From positions 238,398 through 302,397 of the forward strand of contig NZ_WPCU01000010.1 of the NCBI RefSeq assembly GCF_009742705.1: a stretch of DNA of 64,000 nucleotides, read 5' to 3'. The position numbers and the translations under genes were made by a program. Below, piece after piece: positions 63,187 to 64,000 of the stretch (position 1 is the stretch's first letter; the number at the start of each line of letters is the position of its first letter). Source of the DNA: Auraticoccus cholistanensis (GTDB lineage: Bacteria; Actinomycetota; Actinomycetes; Propionibacteriales; Propionibacteriaceae). The notes beneath the pieces are model-generated. The model saw only the letters and a program-made list of their open reading frames with translations. It was not told the origin of the DNA and ran no database searches.

Positions 63187-63811
63187 CCTGCTCCTCCTGC
63201 TCCTTCTGCTCCTTCTTGTCCTGCTCCTTCTCGTCCTGCTCCTTCTTGTCCTGCTTCTCCTGCTCGGCCCGCTGCTCCTGCTCGGCCCGCCGGCGCTCGG
63301 CCTCCCGCTCGCGCTCCCGCTGCTCCGCGGCCCGTTCCTCCGCGGCGCGCTGCTCGGCGGCGGCCTGCTCGCGGGCGACCTGGGCGTCGGACTTGGTGAC
63401 CAGGCTGGTCATCTCCTTGCCCTCCACCGGCCGGGGGTCGCCCAGCACCTCACCGGTCTCCAGGTCGATGAAGGCCGGGTAGGGGTTCGGGCGCATCCCC
63501 AGGTCGGAGGCCTTGGTGGCGAGGTCGGCCGGGGACTCGGCCTGGTCCAGCCGGGTCTTCAGCTCGGCCTCGGTGTAGGAGAGCGTCGTCAGCTGCTGCT
63601 CCAGCGCCCGCACCTCGACGGCGTTGGTCTGCACCGTGGTGTTGAGCACCAGCAGACCCACCATGCCGAGCCCCAGCACGGCCGCCAGCACCAGCAGGAA
63701 GGGCACCCGGGCCAGCCGCGGCACCGCGCTGGGGACGGGACGCAGGTGCCGCGCGGACCGGGGCCCGGGCCCCGGACGGCGCAGCCCGGGAACGTTCAGC
63801 AGCGCGCTCAC
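63179..63811 (-). CDS. FtsL-like septum protein with long charged C-terminal tail
   Basis: A 210-residue protein in the position of ftsL between rsmH and ftsI. A basic cytoplasmic segment precedes one membrane helix ([20 protein letters not shown]), then a short coiled coil ([20 protein letters not shown]) as in FtsL/septum-initiator proteins. The last 75 residues are Glu/Lys/Gln/Arg repeats ([16 protein letters not shown]), predicted helical or disordered. The FtsL assignment rests on position and topology, as these proteins share little sequence. Confidence 0.85.
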   Translation of the reverse strand: MSALLNVPGLRRPGPGPRSARHLRPVPSAVPRLARVPFLLVLAAVLGLGMVGLLVLNTTVQTNAVEVRALEQQLTTLSYTEAELKTRLDQAESPADLATKASDLGMRPNPYPAFIDLETGEVLGDPRPVEGKEMTSLVTKSDAQVAREQAAAEQRAAEERAAEQREREREAERRRAEQEQRAEQEKQDKKEQDEKEQDKKEQKEQEEQGD

Positions 63812-64000
63812 GCGTCCTCCTTGATGCGTTCGGCGGCCCGGAGCCGGGCCGAGGCGGAACGGGGGTTGGTGGCGATCTCGTCCGGCCCGGGCTTCTCCGC
63901 ACCGCGGGTCAGCAGCCGCAGCCGGGGACGCAGCGCCTCGGGCACCACCGGCAGGTTCGGCGGGGCGGTGTCGGTGGCGGCGGCGGCCAGCACCTGCTTG
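63808..64000 (-). CDS. rsmH: 16S rRNA (cytosine-1402-N4)-methyltransferase, C-terminal part
   Basis: The gene runs in from the right edge, so only about 64 residues at its C-terminus are visible. They include [18 protein letters not shown] and the RsmH terminal motif [14 protein letters not shown]. RsmH methylates C1402 of 16S rRNA and is the usual neighbour before ftsL. It overlaps the FtsL-like gene by 4 bp. Confidence 0.9.
   Translation of the reverse strand, partial: KQVLAAAATDTAPPNLPVVPEALRPRLRLLTRGAEKPGPDEIATNPRSASARLRAAERIKEDA

Noticed and set aside
60706..63399. A plus-strand 897-codon open frame over ftsI and murE
   Set aside because: Opposite strand of two clear wall genes, with biased GC-shadow composition and no motif.

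Overview
The window is a GC-rich actinobacterial chromosome segment with housekeeping character. The evidence is the gene set: two UvrA proteins and UvrB, ribosomal protein S1, DNA polymerase I with a degenerate proofreading domain, an ANTAR response regulator of the PdtaR type, and a dcw cell-wall/division cluster ending in sepF, yggT and divIVA/wag31. GTG starts and 4-bp GTGA/ATGA overlaps are frequent. The MurE ligand motif DNPR fits a diaminopimelate wall. A member of Propionibacteriales or a related order is plausible, but this is inference and not shown by a marker. No phage, insertion sequence, integrase or CRISPR array was seen.

Layout. 1-2034: a carbohydrate ABC importer of the LplB/LplC type on the minus strand, with the start of its probable solute-binding protein cut by the left edge. 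2216-15492: a Rieske lipoprotein, uvrA with a basic C-terminal tail, a metallo-beta-lactamase-fold hydrolase, a TerC transporter preceded by a likely yybP-ykoY manganese riboswitch, a UvrA2-type paralogue, uvrB, a proline/glutamine-rich membrane protein, a PrsW-like membrane protein that lacks the protease residues, and coaE. 15576-31085: a surface or exopolysaccharide island holding three glycosyltransferases, a Wzy-like polymerase, a Wzz-like protein with a degenerate kinase-like domain, an acetyltransferase, a four-gene nucleotide-sugar module, a priming glycosylphosphotransferase, an LhgO-type oxidase, a FemAB/GNAT-like acyltransferase and a GH26-like hydrolase. 31460-37035: rpsA, polA, a thioesterase, livF. 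36328-41813: a complete branched-chain amino acid type importer (livF-G-M-H-K). 42184-45493: pdtaR-like regulator, a tRNA with anticodon CAA, pyk, rluD. 45490-64000: lspA, a TraR/DksA zinc-finger protein, divIVA, yggT, sepF, pgeF, ftsZ, ftsQ, murC, murG, ftsW, murD, mraY, murF, murE, ftsI, an FtsL-like protein and the 3' end of rsmH, all on the minus strand.

How the genes work together. The right third makes lipid II and the divisome: MurC/D/E/F build the UDP-MurNAc-pentapeptide, MraY and MurG make lipid II, FtsW and FtsI polymerise and crosslink it, FtsZ/SepF/FtsQ organise the septum, and DivIVA directs polar growth. The middle island looks like a polyprenyl-phosphate-linked polysaccharide pathway: the WbaP-like enzyme primes the lipid carrier, glycosyltransferases extend it, Wzy/Wzz-like proteins polymerise and set length, and tailoring enzymes decorate it. 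No flippase or canonical tyrosine kinase is visible in the window. The island lies between coaE and rpsA, which are neighbours in many actinobacteria, so it may be an insertion into a conserved DNA-repair/translation neighbourhood. The most interesting leads are the nucleotide-sugar module without an obvious 4,6-dehydratase, the Wzz protein with a pseudo-kinase domain, the catalytically degraded double-zinc-ribbon PrsW homologue, a 113-bp inverted-repeat element at 42042-42154, and a tRNA-Leu(CAA) with a short variable loop.
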